Part shown: positions 44,877-56,933 of the stretch, piece after piece | Numbering within the stretch: the stretch's first letter is position 1 | Layout: the number at the start of each line of letters is the position of its first letter | NCBI GenBank assembly: GCA_948567375.1 | Contig: OX419758.1 | Coordinates: forward strand, 44,965,473 to 45,029,472 | Direction: 5' to 3' | DNA: 64,000 nt | From: Lunularia cruciata | Lineage: Eukaryota; Streptophyta; Marchantiopsida; Lunulariales; Lunulariaceae | The notes under the pieces: model-generated | Databases searched by the model: none | What the model was told of the DNA's origin: nothing | Seen by the model: the letters and a program-made list of their open reading frames with translations, nothing else | Translations under genes and position numbers: made by a program

Positions 44877-46010
44877 AATGATCACCATCTCTTGTGACAT
44901 TGTGCAAGCAATTTCTAGAGCACACTGCCAATTTTTTCAACACTATCAGAAGCTTGGGATGTAAAATTGCAAAACAGAGTAGGAACTGCATTATTTTGCA
45001 AAATCAAATATTTAATCATGATGAGACAATCCAAAGGAAGAATCAAAGTTAAGAGAGGTGAGGCACGGAAATCTTGAGTAATTCTGTCAAGATTTCCAAG
45101 TGGGGATTATATTTTCAAACCAACTATATCAAGAAAAGAAAGATGGAGGTCAATTAGCTACTTCAAATTATCATATCATATCTCTATTGCCTTTACTTCC
45201 GGTTGGGTTGTTTCTAACTTGCTTCGTAGTGCTACTAAGTTTGTCTTCCCAATTTCATATTTATTCCTTATGTTGAGTTGTTTGGTGGAAGACTTGCAGG
45301 TTATAATTGTCAACCTCCTTCTTTAGGCCATGGATTAATTTTTGTACTCCTCTTACCATTGTAGTTCCTCCCTATAGAACTTCTTCAAGTGCTTCTTGCT
45401 TTCCTTGTCCTTTTTGTTTGTCTAGGTTTGGACCAAGTGATGTAAGTGGTGGATGAGTGCCATTTAGTTCCTTAGGTTTGGACCCAAGTGGAAGTAAAGG
45501 AAATAGAGATGCAATATGATAATTTGAAGTAGCTAATTGACCTCCACATCTCCAACCTATCTACCAACCTGAAACAACAATAAGAAAAGGTGTTGTGACA
45601 AGACAAGTGGATTTTTCATGAGATGACCAAAGAGTTGAGCACCGATAGAACCAAGCTAGACAACAAATGATCTAGGCTCCTCACCACTACAAATCATACG
45701 ACCATATAGCTATTAAGTCAGTTGGAATGCATGGCCAACAAAACTTCCCAACAAACAGAGGCAAAGGACTTGCACACTCAAATCAACATGCTAGAAAGGA
45801 AGTCATAATCAAATGAGCAACTCAAATTTTTATCTATGAAGCTCTAGAGCCACATCAATGCAAAGTTCAAGGAGACCCGGTCCAACTTTGAAAAAATTTT
45901 AGGGAGTTATCAAAAGGAGATCACAGATCCTTTTTGCATCCACCAAGGAGCTGAGAGTTTGACCCACGTTCCACCTGCTCCTCTTGCTGGAAAATAACAA
46001 GAGCCTCTTC
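44877..46010 (+). pseudogene. LTR-borne accessory frame of element 2, 3' LTR copy (rearranged)
   Basis: The start of the frame (ATGATCACCATCTCTTGTG at 44877) matches 28561 in the 5' LTR. From 45148 to about 45480 the sequence runs as the reverse complement of the part equivalent to 31070-31340. From 45490 the forward copy resumes and follows 31290-31790 of the 5' LTR. Blocks A to C are mostly gone. The frame has many stops. Confidence 0.6.
45148..45542. repeat. Inverted duplication inside element 2's 3' LTR
   Basis: Arms 45148-45200 and 45490-45542 are 53 bp each and match in inverted orientation at about 49 of 53 positions. The spacer between them is itself inverted relative to the 5' LTR. 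Confidence 0.85.
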
Positions 46011-46324
46011 CTTATGAAGATGGCCATAGTCATTTTTTTTCCTAATAAGGATACTTTGTTTTGTACTTGCCATCAGCAACTTTGTTTTCATAGCCTTAGG
46101 AAGTTTGTAGATGTACAGAATGTGTAAATAGGTAACAAGGCCTAACCTTTTCATAGTATTAGCCTATTTGAGGTAATTAACCTCTTACTGGGTTGATTAC
46201 ATCCATTGCTACCTGCCATTAGGTTTAGGGCTAGGATAAGATATGATCAAGATTAAGTGGTTGAGATGTAAGAAATTTCCATGCATTGTAGCCATTGGAT
46301 ATTTCCACTACCAAGTAGAATATG

Positions 46325-46331
46325 TATAAAA
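46325..46331 (+). promoter_or_regulatory. Second TATA box of element 2's LTR
   Basis: TATAAAA in TATGTATAAAAGGCTTAGGC lies after the accessory frame. The downstream sequence (GCTTAGGCATGATGTTCATT, then CCATTTGGTGCAT) is conserved in LTR-3 after CTATATAC, so this is a good candidate for the start of the genomic RNA. Confidence 0.6.
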
Positions 46332-47186
46332 GGCTTAGGCATGATGTTCATTGGGTCCATTTGGTGCATCTTCCTTTTGCAAGTAAATACAAAGTTTGGA
46401 CTATCAAGAATCATGAGTTGATATATGCGTACTAGTCTACCTTTTGAATGAATAATTGTATGCTTGACTTATTTAGGAGTGCCAAATCTTGAAGGACATA
46501 TCTAGGCATTGGACTGCAATGGTGTATTTTTACAAGACTAAAGAGTAGTTCTATAGCATTTTGGCCACAGTCAAGAATGATATGGGAATAGGCTTGCATA
46601 GCCTTGGCATCTTATCCAATAACACTCCAAGATAGGATTGAGTAGCACAAGTTGTTGCTAACTCTTGTGACTTTGTGTCTTTTGGGAAGGATATAACATG
46701 AAATTATGGTTGTAGTCTTTAGAGGGATGTAAATTCTAGAACCATTTCCACCCAGTTTAATTTGCAAAGTAACAATCTTCCTTTGTGCATTATTGTAGGA
46801 GAATGCTTTTCATAAACTCATGGCAAGGGTATTGTTTGACTTGTGGATCCTATAAGTATCTCCTTGTGCAGTTTGTGGCTTTGGATGGGCAATCAGTGAA
46901 CAAAATTGCTCCAAAACAAAGTGATCTTTGTTCCAAATGACCTCTTGATTGGACAATTTAGCATATAGGAGAATAGATTGCGTAACATTTTGTAATGTTG
47001 CTTGTTTGGATGACATTACCCTCTTTTGGGAATGACACTACCCAATAGGCTAAATATGAAATATAGATTGTCTTCATTGTGACCTCATATGTCTCATTTT
47101 AGCCATTTTCAACTCATATTCTCAAGGGAACTACCTGTTCTTACCAACTATAGTGTAGTAAGTTGACACTAAGTCACCACAAGTAG

Positions 47187-50100
47187 CTCAATATCCATCA
47201 TAGCTAAAAATAAAAAATGTAATAATACCATGGGTCTCACCACTTGGATTTTATTCCTTAGGGAAAGGTCAAAAGATGTTATTAAAAGTAAACATAATGA
47301 TTTATGTATAATTTCATAACTCCTCCATTCCTAACTAGCAAGATAATGCCTTAGCTAGAACAAAAGATTCAAAACCTAACCCATTTGTCCAAAAATGTAT
47401 GATAATCAGAAATTCTATCAAAGCTTAAGACTATTGATGTACATTAATTAAGAAACCATATGGGAGATGCTTAATCTTTTATGTCCTAACATTGAATTGG
47501 ATGATTGCAAGATATGTTATATATTAATCCCATCTTAAATAGAGATGAAGTTGCTCATGTACATTGTTCCATAATCCTTGCCACGAGTATAAAAAAATGA
47601 AGTACTCTTTGCAATGGTTTAATATTCATGAACCATCAAGATTTCTAATATCAAGCTTATACTTTTGAAAAGACCTAAAGTAAGAATATCAAATGATCAA
47701 AATGATCAAAACCTTAAGACTAGCAAATGAAAGTAAGAAAATCTAATTTATTTATGAATAAATACAAAAATCTTTAGATTGTGAAATAAACCTTGGTATG
47801 ATAATCATATACTAAAGGACCCATAAAAGTAGATTCTAGTGAATAATGGAAGATTACTACATCTAATAGCTTCAAGTTATCACCGACTAAAAATCAATAC
47901 AATATCAAGTAGGTACTCAAACAATAACTCATTTTTAAGGGATGTTTATTTTAGACTTGAAACCTTCAAATTTTGACCATAAGGAATGTGCTTTGGTAAG
48001 TATATTTTTTAAGATTGAGGAATATCATTCAAATTCATCAATATTTCACATTTTTAATAAACAAGAATTTTTCTTATTAAAGCCCTAAATGGGTTTATCC
48101 CTTGAAAGACTCCATCCTTATTCCTCCTCTACCATAATTTTTCATTTTAAAACTAAAGATTAAAATTTAGAGGGTTTGGTTCCACAATAACTTCTTTTAT
48201 TCCTGCTCTTTGATTTTCAAACACATATATAATTCTTTTCTCTGAAAAATTCCTTTTTCACATCCTGTGATTTTCTTACAAAAAATCAAAGATATTAAAA
48301 TAATTTTCATAAATAGAATTATAAAAAAATAATTACAAAAGTTTATAATTTTTAATAACCAATAAATTCTTGGCAAATATTTTTTTTTTCTGCCATGCAA
48401 ATGAGAAATCTACCTTACATTCTTTGATTCAAATCCAAACAACTCTAAGGTGCGTGAAATCATGATGTAAGATCTAGAACAACTACCACTCCTTACTCCT
48501 TACACATATTATTCAAGGTTAGATCTTATATGGCAACACAATCAAAGACAAAAATATTTCCTAAGAACACATTTAAGCTTGCACCAATAGTACCATTTTA
48601 TTTCTTCTTGCTTCCCAAATCCTCCATTATACTTTGGTTTCTACCACTTTTTCTTTCCTTTTCACTATAGGTTAAGAATCTTTTGTTGAATCTCCTACAA
48701 TTCTTAAGTACACAAGGCAACTTACAAGATTTTTTATTCACAACAAAAAAAATTTCCAACCTTAAACCTAACTCTTGGTAGGAAGTGCCTTTTTTACATC
48801 CTAGATTCTCTTGAAGACCTTCTCCATAATATGCTAATGTGCATATACTTGATATCCTGAATTTAGCTCATTCGGATCTAAAACTTTTACTCTATATTAT
48901 CATGTATAGAATATGCCTCTATTATGACAAGGAAAAGATAGATAAAGCATAAAAATGATACCAATGAAATTTCAAAAGTATAACATCTATCATATTGATT
49001 CCCATCCCCTTTCAAACAATATAACATCTATGTTGTTCCTTACATGTGAAAAAATGCTTGTATTGGGGTATGTAATACCAAAGTCTTTTGTTGGTATTAC
49101 ATCTTTAGGATAAACTACAACCACGGAAAACTTATGGATATATAAGTTGAGCTTCACTATCCTCTACACCAACAAAACAATAAAATCTCATTCAAATTTT
49201 GGATATAAAAGTGCAATTATTTCTCTTTTCCTAGCTAGTCAATGTGGAAGCACAATTAATATACTTATTGCCTATACCAAGCATCTTTTTTAGAAGCAGT
49301 ATATATCTTATATTTGTCAAACTTGTATAAGGATCTAGGCCTATCTTATCCAATTCTTGAACATCTTGTGCATGAGATAAAAGTGTTGAAAGTTACACTC
49401 ATTGAAAACCACTCAAATTGCTACCGAAACTGCTAGGCTATGACGAGACTCATTGTACTTCTAAAAATGGATATCCTTCTTCACCACTCATACGACATAT
49501 GCTCATTTCTCTTCTTCTTTGATGGGATTGCTTCCACCTCTTATGTGCAGTTTTTCACTTCCTTGGGAGTTTATGGTTCATCTTTCTTACTAACTTGTCT
49601 CTTCTACCTTCCTTCATCTCTATATCTACTTGTTTATTTTCTTTTGTAATGATTTCTATGTGTAATAGTCTCATTTTTTGACATCTTAGTAATGCACAAT
49701 ATGGTGCTTGACGAGGATGTTTTACTTTAATTCCAAGATTATTATTTTATGCTCCAAGTAATGAAATTTTGTGTATGCTTTAAAAGAAGATATCCATTAA
49801 AAGAGATAAAACATAAAGATAATATTAATAAATTAATTAAATTAATTATTATGTAATATGCATACAAAACACTTAGTACTTATTATCCTTGCACATACAC
49901 AGTCCCAAAATATGTTTAAAAAAAGCAAATGTATTATGTGTGCATAATGCGTAGCATAATTCATGTTATCCACAACATGAAAATTCTAATTTATTCTAAT
50001 TTTTTTCAAATTATTTATGTAAAATTAAAAGATTTAACTCTTTGCAATGATTTTCATAGAATTTAGCTTCTAGTAATCATCTTCGAGTAAGTATAAGATC

Positions 50101-51829
50101 ATGTTCTTCAAACTCACTTCAAAAAATATTCTTATGCCATTTACATTACATAAAATCTCAAAAATATATAATTTATGTGTTAAATTTGATTATGGTCTCT
50201 AAATCAAGCCAATTTGCACTTTTTTATTTATTTTTTCATTCAATTACCTCAATAAAAGTTGGTTGCATCCCCAAAACATCATAGTATAATTATTATGCAT
50301 TAAAAAAGGAAATCAAAGTGACTTGCATAGACAATACTATGAAAAATGAAATTCAAAAAATAGAGATATTAGATTTTTATGATTTATAGAAGAAATTATA
50401 TAGAAGACAAAAGTAGAAGGATTTTGCAATAGAAATAATTACAAGGAATCTTGTCACTTCCAACTATATTAGGCTAGGACCATCTATTTTCATGAGTGCA
50501 ATTCATGAAACAAAATAAAAAGAACTTTGAATTTTTATAGTAGAAAGATTTCTAAGGCATGTGGAATTAAAATATGTCAAAGAAGAATTATTGAAAAATA
50601 TCTTTGGAGTTACTGTGGCATATCTTATTCTTCATATTGAAAAATAGGAGATGAAAATTGAGTCTTTGTAAAAAAAAAAGTATGAAGGTTTACAAAAGAA
50701 TCATGGTAGAATTATCATTTTCCCACAACTCCAAGCTCTATGCACATTCTAATGCTACAAGTTGTTATTTTTATTGAATTTGCCTCATTAATTGGTTCAT
50801 GATTCAATTCTAATAGTACAATTTCCTAGTGTAAATATCTTTCTAAAGTTTCATTTTACACATTCAAAATTTTATTTTCATTATCTTATTATAATTAAAT
50901 ACAAGGACAACTTTAGAAGTATATACAAATATGCTTATAAAACTTTATTTCTCGTGCTTGAATGAAAATTATAAGTCTTTGACTTCAAACTTGTTGTAGA
51001 TTCTATTTCTTTACTTTTTGAGAGTTAAGAAAAAGGTGATTTTAAAGGGATGTGTAACTTTCTTACATACAAGGATATCTAAAAAATGACTATAAAGATA
51101 AGGTAAGATAATTCTATGTATTATTCTATATCCTTATAGAATGAAGCTCTACCTCAAAGTGCAAGCATCATCCATTGATAGGTAATATAGGTAATATAGG
51201 TAATATAGCAGACAACATTAAATAAATAAATAGACTCCAAGATCTCACTTCTAAATTTCCACAAGATCATTTTGTCTTCACCAACATATCACACACTACT
51301 TCCATCTTCTACTTTAATAAATATCCTTGACTAATAGAGATTCTAGCTTTAGCTATAATTAACCTAAGATAGTAAAAGCATGCAACATTTTACTCAAGGG
51401 TACTTAATTGCTCTATCTTTATATCCATCCTGATTTAAGATCATATAATTTCACCTTGTAAACTAATATATCAAAAAATAAAATTATATATATGACTTAT
51501 TTATTCTTCAAATGTACATGATGAAGTTGAAATTATTTTTGCTAATATTCTTGACATAACTATAGCTATCCAAGAGTATCAAGTTCTACAACTTCATTAA
51601 CCTTCTTGATCCATAATTAGTCTTACTAACCTTCAATTAGCCTTTTTAACTCTACAAATTATGAAGTAAGTAAAGTACCTTATCTTAATTTAGAAGAAAA
51701 ACTTGAATTTGGATAGATTGTTATCAAATCACTAATTTTTATTCTTAGCAATTAGATATGTAGACCACATAAAGAAATAGAACATATGTCACATGGTTTA
51801 GATGGTACTAGGAATAGAGAATCATGTTT
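47187..51829. other. AT-rich spacer; no gene seen
   Basis: Over 4.6 kb there is no frame longer than 70 codons and no recognised domain in either strand. A triple GGTAATATA repeat lies at about 51180-51210. Confidence 0.55.
49070..49102. repeat. Perfect 12-bp hairpin
   Basis: ATGTAATACCAA and its exact reverse complement are separated by 9 bases. Confidence 0.85.
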
Positions 51830-52105
51830 TAGCCATGAACTACAAAGATCAGAAAAGTTAATTCAAATCTTTAGAAAGTCTTAAGAAATGTAGAATGTTC
51901 TGACCATGAACCTACAAAGATTGAGAAATTGACAAAATCTTCATAAATTTTAGTGAACTTTGAATATTCTAGCCATGAACTACAAAGATTGAGAAACTAA
52001 ATATAAACTCTTGATAGATTTTAAGAAAATTTAGAATATTCTAGCCATGAACTACAAAGATTGGAAAAATTAATTCAATATATTGCTGAATTTTAAGGAA
52101 AGTGA
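51830..52105. repeat. Four-unit tandem repeat, period ~70 bp
   Basis: Units start at about 51830, 51901, 51970 and 52042, each opening with (T)AGCCATGAACTACAAAGAT or a close variant (the second reads TGACCATGAACCTACAAAG). The 3' halves are more diverged. Confidence 0.85.
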
Positions 52106-52124
52106 AAAAAGCCCATTGTAAGTG

Positions 52125-52151
52125 CTCTTGCAGTGCTTTGCACTGCAAGAG
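52125..52151. repeat. Perfect 12-bp hairpin with 3-nt loop
   Basis: CTCTTGCAGTGC, TTT, GCACTGCAAGAG. GC content is well above the surrounding AT-rich sequence. Confidence 0.9.
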
Positions 52152-53356
52152 ACAATTTAAGGTTAACAGTCTATTTTATAGAAATTAACAATTAAGGTTT
52201 TTTCAATAGTGAATTTTTTTGTCTAGTACCTATACTCCTGGATGAATGAGGTAAAATCTTTATTAATTTTTGAAGTATAGAATATTTTGGATTGTTGGGA
52301 CAACTTGGGACTAAGTTCTTTTATGTTTATTTTCTTACTTTGGGAAATATATAATTGATGGGAATTTCTATAAATGTAATTCACTTTGTTAGCTAAATTC
52401 ACCTTTTGTTTTCTTAAAATGCATATCTTAATACTTTAACTTGAAAGAAAACTATTTAAGTAGATTTTGATCATGATTCAACCCTATTCATAATAACCAC
52501 CTTGGAAGAAAGGTTAGTTCTTTTCGTGAAGTAAAGACTCAAAGAACATAATAAAGATAAATTTTGAAGAACTAGACTAATGAGAAAGATCTCTAATAAG
52601 GTTCTAACCTGATAACACCAACAACAAGGGTATAAAAAATAAAAATTACAACTAGTTAAAGGATTTCAAGGACTTCTAGAACTAACAACAGACGTATAAA
52701 AAACAAAGTCCAACTAGTTTTCAAGGACTTCTACAACCAAAATCTGAGAGAGCTTGGCATATACATGGAAAAATTTTGAGTTGTATGATTGTATAGTTAC
52801 GACTCTTATTAAATAGAATTACTTTAAGTATACGATTAACCTCTTCAATTATAATATGATAAGAATAAGATTATCATGAAGCTAGATTCAGATTATTGAT
52901 TTTACAGAAAATAAAAACCTTAGATTGTGGATTGACTTTCTGATCAATAAGATTCAAGCGTATGATTTGGAATTGAAATATAAAACGAGCACTAGATTCA
53001 AGTATTCTTTTAAATTATTTTGAGATTTAGTCTATGGATATATTAATATATATGGTTAACTACCATATAACTACTATCAATATACTCAATTAAAGGTGCA
53101 ATAAAAATCCAGGCATATATAATACATATATTGACTAACTATAAATTTATAATTCTCTCTTTTAGATAATTTTCTTTTATGTTTAGAAGATTCACTAATT
53201 ATCGGAAAATGTTAAGATCATTTGAATGTTTCAAACATATGTGCTACTCTTTTACAACTTAGGAAGCTTCCATGTTGATAAATAGGATTTTGTCGTAAAA
53301 CGACATCGAATTTGGAATTGATGTATGGATTTGAGGAAGATGAAATGATCAAAAGG
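52152..53356. other. AT-rich spacer; no gene seen
   Basis: No coding pattern. A local near-duplicate lies at 52610-52740, where CAACAAGGGTATAAAAA and CAACAGACGTATAAAAAAC begin similar ~60-bp stretches. Confidence 0.45.
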
Positions 53357-53461
53357 GTACAGACTCTACTGGGGCTTAGCCCCATGTTACCCTTTTCGTC
53401 TCTCCCTTGTACGGCTTGATGGGTCTTCCCATCCTTCATTTTTCCTACGTGGTCGCCTTTT
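53357..53461 (-). repeat. Dispersed repeat R, copy 4
   Basis: Minus-strand copy, nearly the same as copy 1 end to end, including GGGGCTAAGCCCC, AGCCGTACAAGGGAGAGAC and GGCGACCACGTAGG. Confidence 0.85.
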
Positions 53462-54077
53462 AGTAGTAGATAACCTTCGGAGGAGAGGTCTATATCAGAA
53501 CAAATAAAATTCAATCGCTGTAATGCGTTGTATCTCCAAACTGTCTACCAGTACGAGAATCGACCAGCGGGTCTTCCTAGGCTTTATCATCACATCTTGG
53601 TAGCCTACATAATTTCCGCGTGCTCATCAATCTCGTCCAGCGACAAGATTTAGGACCGGTAGACGCGTGAATCTCCATAGCATGCCCTTGAGGGCCTCGA
53701 TTTCCCGTTTGATTCCCGGCGCCATCTGCAGTCTTCCAGAGCATCCAATGTGGGGTACCAGGGTACGGTAATTTCAAGCCTCTCCAGTATTATGGTAGCT
53801 TGAACACAACATTCATCTCAAGAAGCTACCAGCGTTCTAATCTACTCTTGAATCTCTTTAATAAGAAAAGTCGTAATGTTTTGATCACGTAAACAACGGG
53901 CAGCGTTCTACGATCGGTCAGATCTTCGCTTATTCTTGATCCGGAATACAGTATAACCTCTAGAGTATACCCGATGCTCCTATACTCTATCTAAGAATAA
54001 TGGACTGTACTTGGACTGATGGGGAAAAGAAATCTCTATTAGTGGGAAGAAAAGTTTGCTTGATAGATTATCATACT
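53462..54077. other. Spacer with higher GC than its neighbours; no gene named
   Basis: A 66-codon minus frame (53577-53777) has balanced amino-acid composition but no motif I recognise. CpG is not depleted here as it is in the retroelements, so this could be younger or less methylated DNA. Confidence 0.35.
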
Positions 54078-54184
54078 GATACTATTGAGGTTTAGCCCCA
54101 TGTTTTCCTCAAACGTTTTATTCCTCTACGGCTTTATTGGGGTATCCTTCCCATCCTTGTTATTGTACGCGGTCGCCATTTTAC
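54078..54184 (-). repeat. Dispersed repeat R, copy 5
   Basis: Order as in copy 4 with insertions: GGTTTAGCCCCATGTT, CTCTACGGCTTTATTGGGG, CTTCCCATCCTTG and GCGGTCGCC on the plus strand. Confidence 0.75.
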
Positions 54185-54535
54185 ATTATTGGAGAAAAGT
54201 TTGTCATGATGGACAGAGGAAATTGCAAAACTCACGACATACATCTCTTACACGAAATCTGCAAACCATTTGTTTTCGTAGACGAGGAAAAACATGTAAA
54301 CGTTCCAGTAAATACCTTTGAGAAGCAATACAAGAATATGTTTTACATTAGGCATATATTAATGGTGGTCTAGTTACGGCATAATCTCTCCACCAGATAA
54401 ACTTCAAAGACTTTGGTGTATTGGAGGACTTTCTCGGCAGAACTCTCGTTCATTAAACTTAGTATTTGTTATTTAAATGCCAATGTCAAATTTGGTTGTA
54501 GGGGAAAACCGATAACTGAGTAGATTGGTCTGTGG

Positions 54536-54600
54536 AAACTATTGGGGCTTTGCCTCATATTACTTCTTGTGGTTTATCCTTATACGGTTTGATGATTATT
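54536..54600 (-). repeat. Dispersed repeat R, copy 6 (partial)
   Basis: TATTGGGGCTTTGCCTCAT and TTATACGGTTTGATG match one end of the repeat. The GGCGACC end is missing. Confidence 0.6.
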
Positions 54601-54760
54601 GCTGTGATATAAATAAAAATTCGATTAAGATGATCGAACTATGAAAAGTTACCAAATGAAAAAGGGAAATTGAGCCAAACAAATGTTATATTTTTCCACA
54701 GTGTTCTGCATAAAGTAGCCACGTATTAACCTCTATTGCACAAAGTGGACTAAAAAATAG

Positions 54761-54907
54761 GGACTTGCTATTTCCACCACCTTTTTGCTCTTTCCAACAC
54801 AACACTATAAATTAATCGACTCTAAACTAGTCTCAGCGCTGAGCGCTGGGGTTTGGGGTTAAATGTGGTGGAAATAGTTAAAAGTGTGGTGGAAATAGCA
54901 ACTCTCA
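54761..54907. mobile_element. Small foldback (MITE-like) element
   Basis: The left end ACTTGCTATTTCCACCACC (54763) faces the right end GTGGTGGAAATAGCAACT (54886), giving roughly 20-40 bp inverted termini. The right side carries an extra GTGGTGGAAATAG copy. The centre holds the palindrome TCAGCGCTGA (54832-54841). No clear target duplication is visible. Confidence 0.5.
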
Positions 54908-55204
54908 ATAAAATTCTCCAATCCAAGTCTCAATTGTGCTTTTGCGGGTCTCGTCAACATGCATACAATATGGAGAAGGTCAACATATGAATAAAAATAA
55001 TCGATTATTCAAAACATAGTTTTTGTTTATAATTAAAATAGATGTTTCTCCGGACTCAATAAAATACTCCAATCCAAGTCTCAATTGTGCTTTTACGGGT
55101 CTCGTCAACATGCATACAATATGGAGAAGGTCAACATAGGAATAAAACTAATCAATTATTCAAAACATAGTTTTTGTTTATAATTAAATAGATGTTTCTC
55201 CGGA
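54904..55204. repeat. Recent tandem duplication, period 151 bp
   Basis: Units 54904-55054 and 55055-55204 both run from CTCAATAAAATxCTCCAATC to GATGTTTCTCCGGA and differ at only a few positions. Confidence 0.95.
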
Positions 55205-56604
55205 AGTGTTTGCTGATTACGCACTTTAACCCTTTGGAACTACGCTCGCCAACACACACACGATTAAGAATTCTGGAGACTCTAAATGATCATCCGTTGT
55301 TTTATGTATGACTTCTCTTCATGATACAAGTTCCATCCAAGAATTACTTGATAAAAGCCCCGATTTGAAGTCACCTGGAGTAGTTGTAATGATCACATAG
55401 TACATTCGGAAAAAGAGATAAGGAAAGAAATGTTCTCATTCATCTTATAGAACTGCTTGAATCTACAAACATCAACTACAGTCACACCAATATACTCCAT
55501 GCACGCCAGAAGCGTCATCCACCTAGATGTAAAGGCGATGAAGACATTCAGGCCAATATAAAGTAGTTCCCTGTCATTCACTTCCTAACTTTTTGTTATT
55601 CCTTCATGGCGACATTTCCTCCTCCCATATGCCTCCTAAACACGAAGATCATTAAAAATATGACCAAATGAGTGAGTTGTATCCACCCACATTATAGTTT
55701 TGGCATGAACAGCAGCTGTGCCCCTATGGCCATCTTCACCACCCTTGTGAGTTTTGATCTTCCTGAAGTATCGTATCACAATCCGAATAGAATCGAACTC
55801 ACTTTGATTCCGATTCTTTCAAATCGAGAATTCCTCTCGTCTGCTGTAGAAAAGGTTTGTTCATTGCGTGGAAGATGGGAATGAACTGGATTGCGCGCAA
55901 CAAGAAAACTTTCGGACGAGTGTCGTAGTCGAGAAGAAATGTCCTTTATAATCTTGACTCCAAGAAATAGATTGTTACGAATTGTTCTCGCTCTTGTGGA
56001 GTTTCTCTTCCCCGTCTAGCTGCAACACCACGTGTGCTGTGGTCTCCGATCCGGGCAAAAGGCTAAGGTTACATCTAATGATGAGTCCGTTACGGTACAG
56101 TTTGCCGTGTCTAAAGATATATTGTCTAATTATATAAGCACTGTAAAAGTATATGCTGCTATGTTTACTTACTCGGGAACAAAGGAAAATGACCCCGAAT
56201 GTTTCAAGTATAAAATTTTCTCCAAAAATAAAAAGTCGTGTTTTATAATTTTCTTTAAAGACATATAATCATATTTCATCTACAAAATATTCGAGTAAAG
56301 ATTAAGATTTGACTCTCTAAACCAAAAGTATATTTATTGGACATTATTTCATTTGACTAGAATTTATGCTTCTATGTTTCCACTTTGTTTCTAACTTATA
56401 TTTATTATTGTGGAGGAAAATTTTTTTTAAGATGCCAATGTTTGTAATAAGTAAATATAATTTCTCAAAAAAGAATGCTTTTTCCACTATAAAAACACCA
56501 AAATTCAGAGTAAAAGATATATTTTTGATGCACTTAATTTAACAAAGGTGTATATCAATTTATTTTTAATTTAAATGAGAATTAATAAGGTAAATTTCTG
56601 CATT
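55205..56604. other. Spacer; no gene named
   Basis: Open frames of 62 to 78 codons (55393-55581 minus, 55672-55884 plus, 56032-56268 plus) have no recognisable motif. The part from 56270 on is AT-rich. Confidence 0.4.
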
Positions 56605-56925
56605 ACTGTGTCCTGACCATCTATTAGCAACCTCAAAGTCTCCAGTACTCCATGAGAGGAGACAGACTTCCACCATATCCATTACAATATAGTTCTTGGT
56701 CTATGTAGAGCACCTAGAGGTCCACTCTCTAATTCCACATGAATGATTCCTTTGCTCTAGTGCTAAGTCTACTACACCAAGATTCCTCACAACTAAGTGA
56801 CTAAGTAGGCAAAAGTTCATACTGGGAGTAGACACATACACCCACTTGTAGTCTTGATGGTATAACCTTGTTTATATTAAATAAATAATGCACCAAATGA
56901 ACATAGTAAACATAAGGTCTAAGCC

Positions 56926-56933
56926 CTATATAC
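56926..56933 (-). promoter_or_regulatory. Second TATA-like site of LTR-3
   Basis: GTATATAG on the minus strand, followed by GGCTTAGACC, is the counterpart of TATAAAAGGCTTAGGC at 46325 in element 2. Confidence 0.45.

Larger units (their letters stand above)
27922..47181 (+). mobile_element. Element 2: Ty3/gypsy relative of element 1, with two insertions in its 5' LTR
   Basis: Edges are TGTCACGACCCAC at 27922 and TCACCACA at 47181, flanked by GGTAG (27917-27921) and AGTAG (47182-47186), a target duplication with one difference. The internal part (38235-44263) holds primer site, gag with zinc knuckle, protease, RT with FIDNFC, RNase H, integrase and polypurine tract. Order and motifs match element 1, so both belong to one lineage. 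The 5' LTR was later hit by a solo-LTR-forming element (29986-30677) and by element 3 (32019-37365). All coding parts are broken. Confidence 0.85.
44264..47181 (+). repeat. 3' LTR of element 2 (2918 bp)
   Basis: It starts right after the polypurine tract and ends at the AGTAG target duplication. It has lost the middle of the accessory frame (the equivalent of about 28840-31070) and carries an inverted duplicate at 45148-45200. It keeps the segment with the second TATA box that the 5' LTR lost beside element 3. Confidence 0.85.

Noticed and set aside
51830-52105. CRISPR-like array
   Set aside because: The repeats are directly adjacent diverging tandem units without uniform spacers, and the DNA is plant nuclear.
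53218-53514. A 98-codon minus frame
   Set aside because: It is largely repeat R copy 4 plus spacer. The reading frame differs from that of copy 1, so there is no sign of coding.
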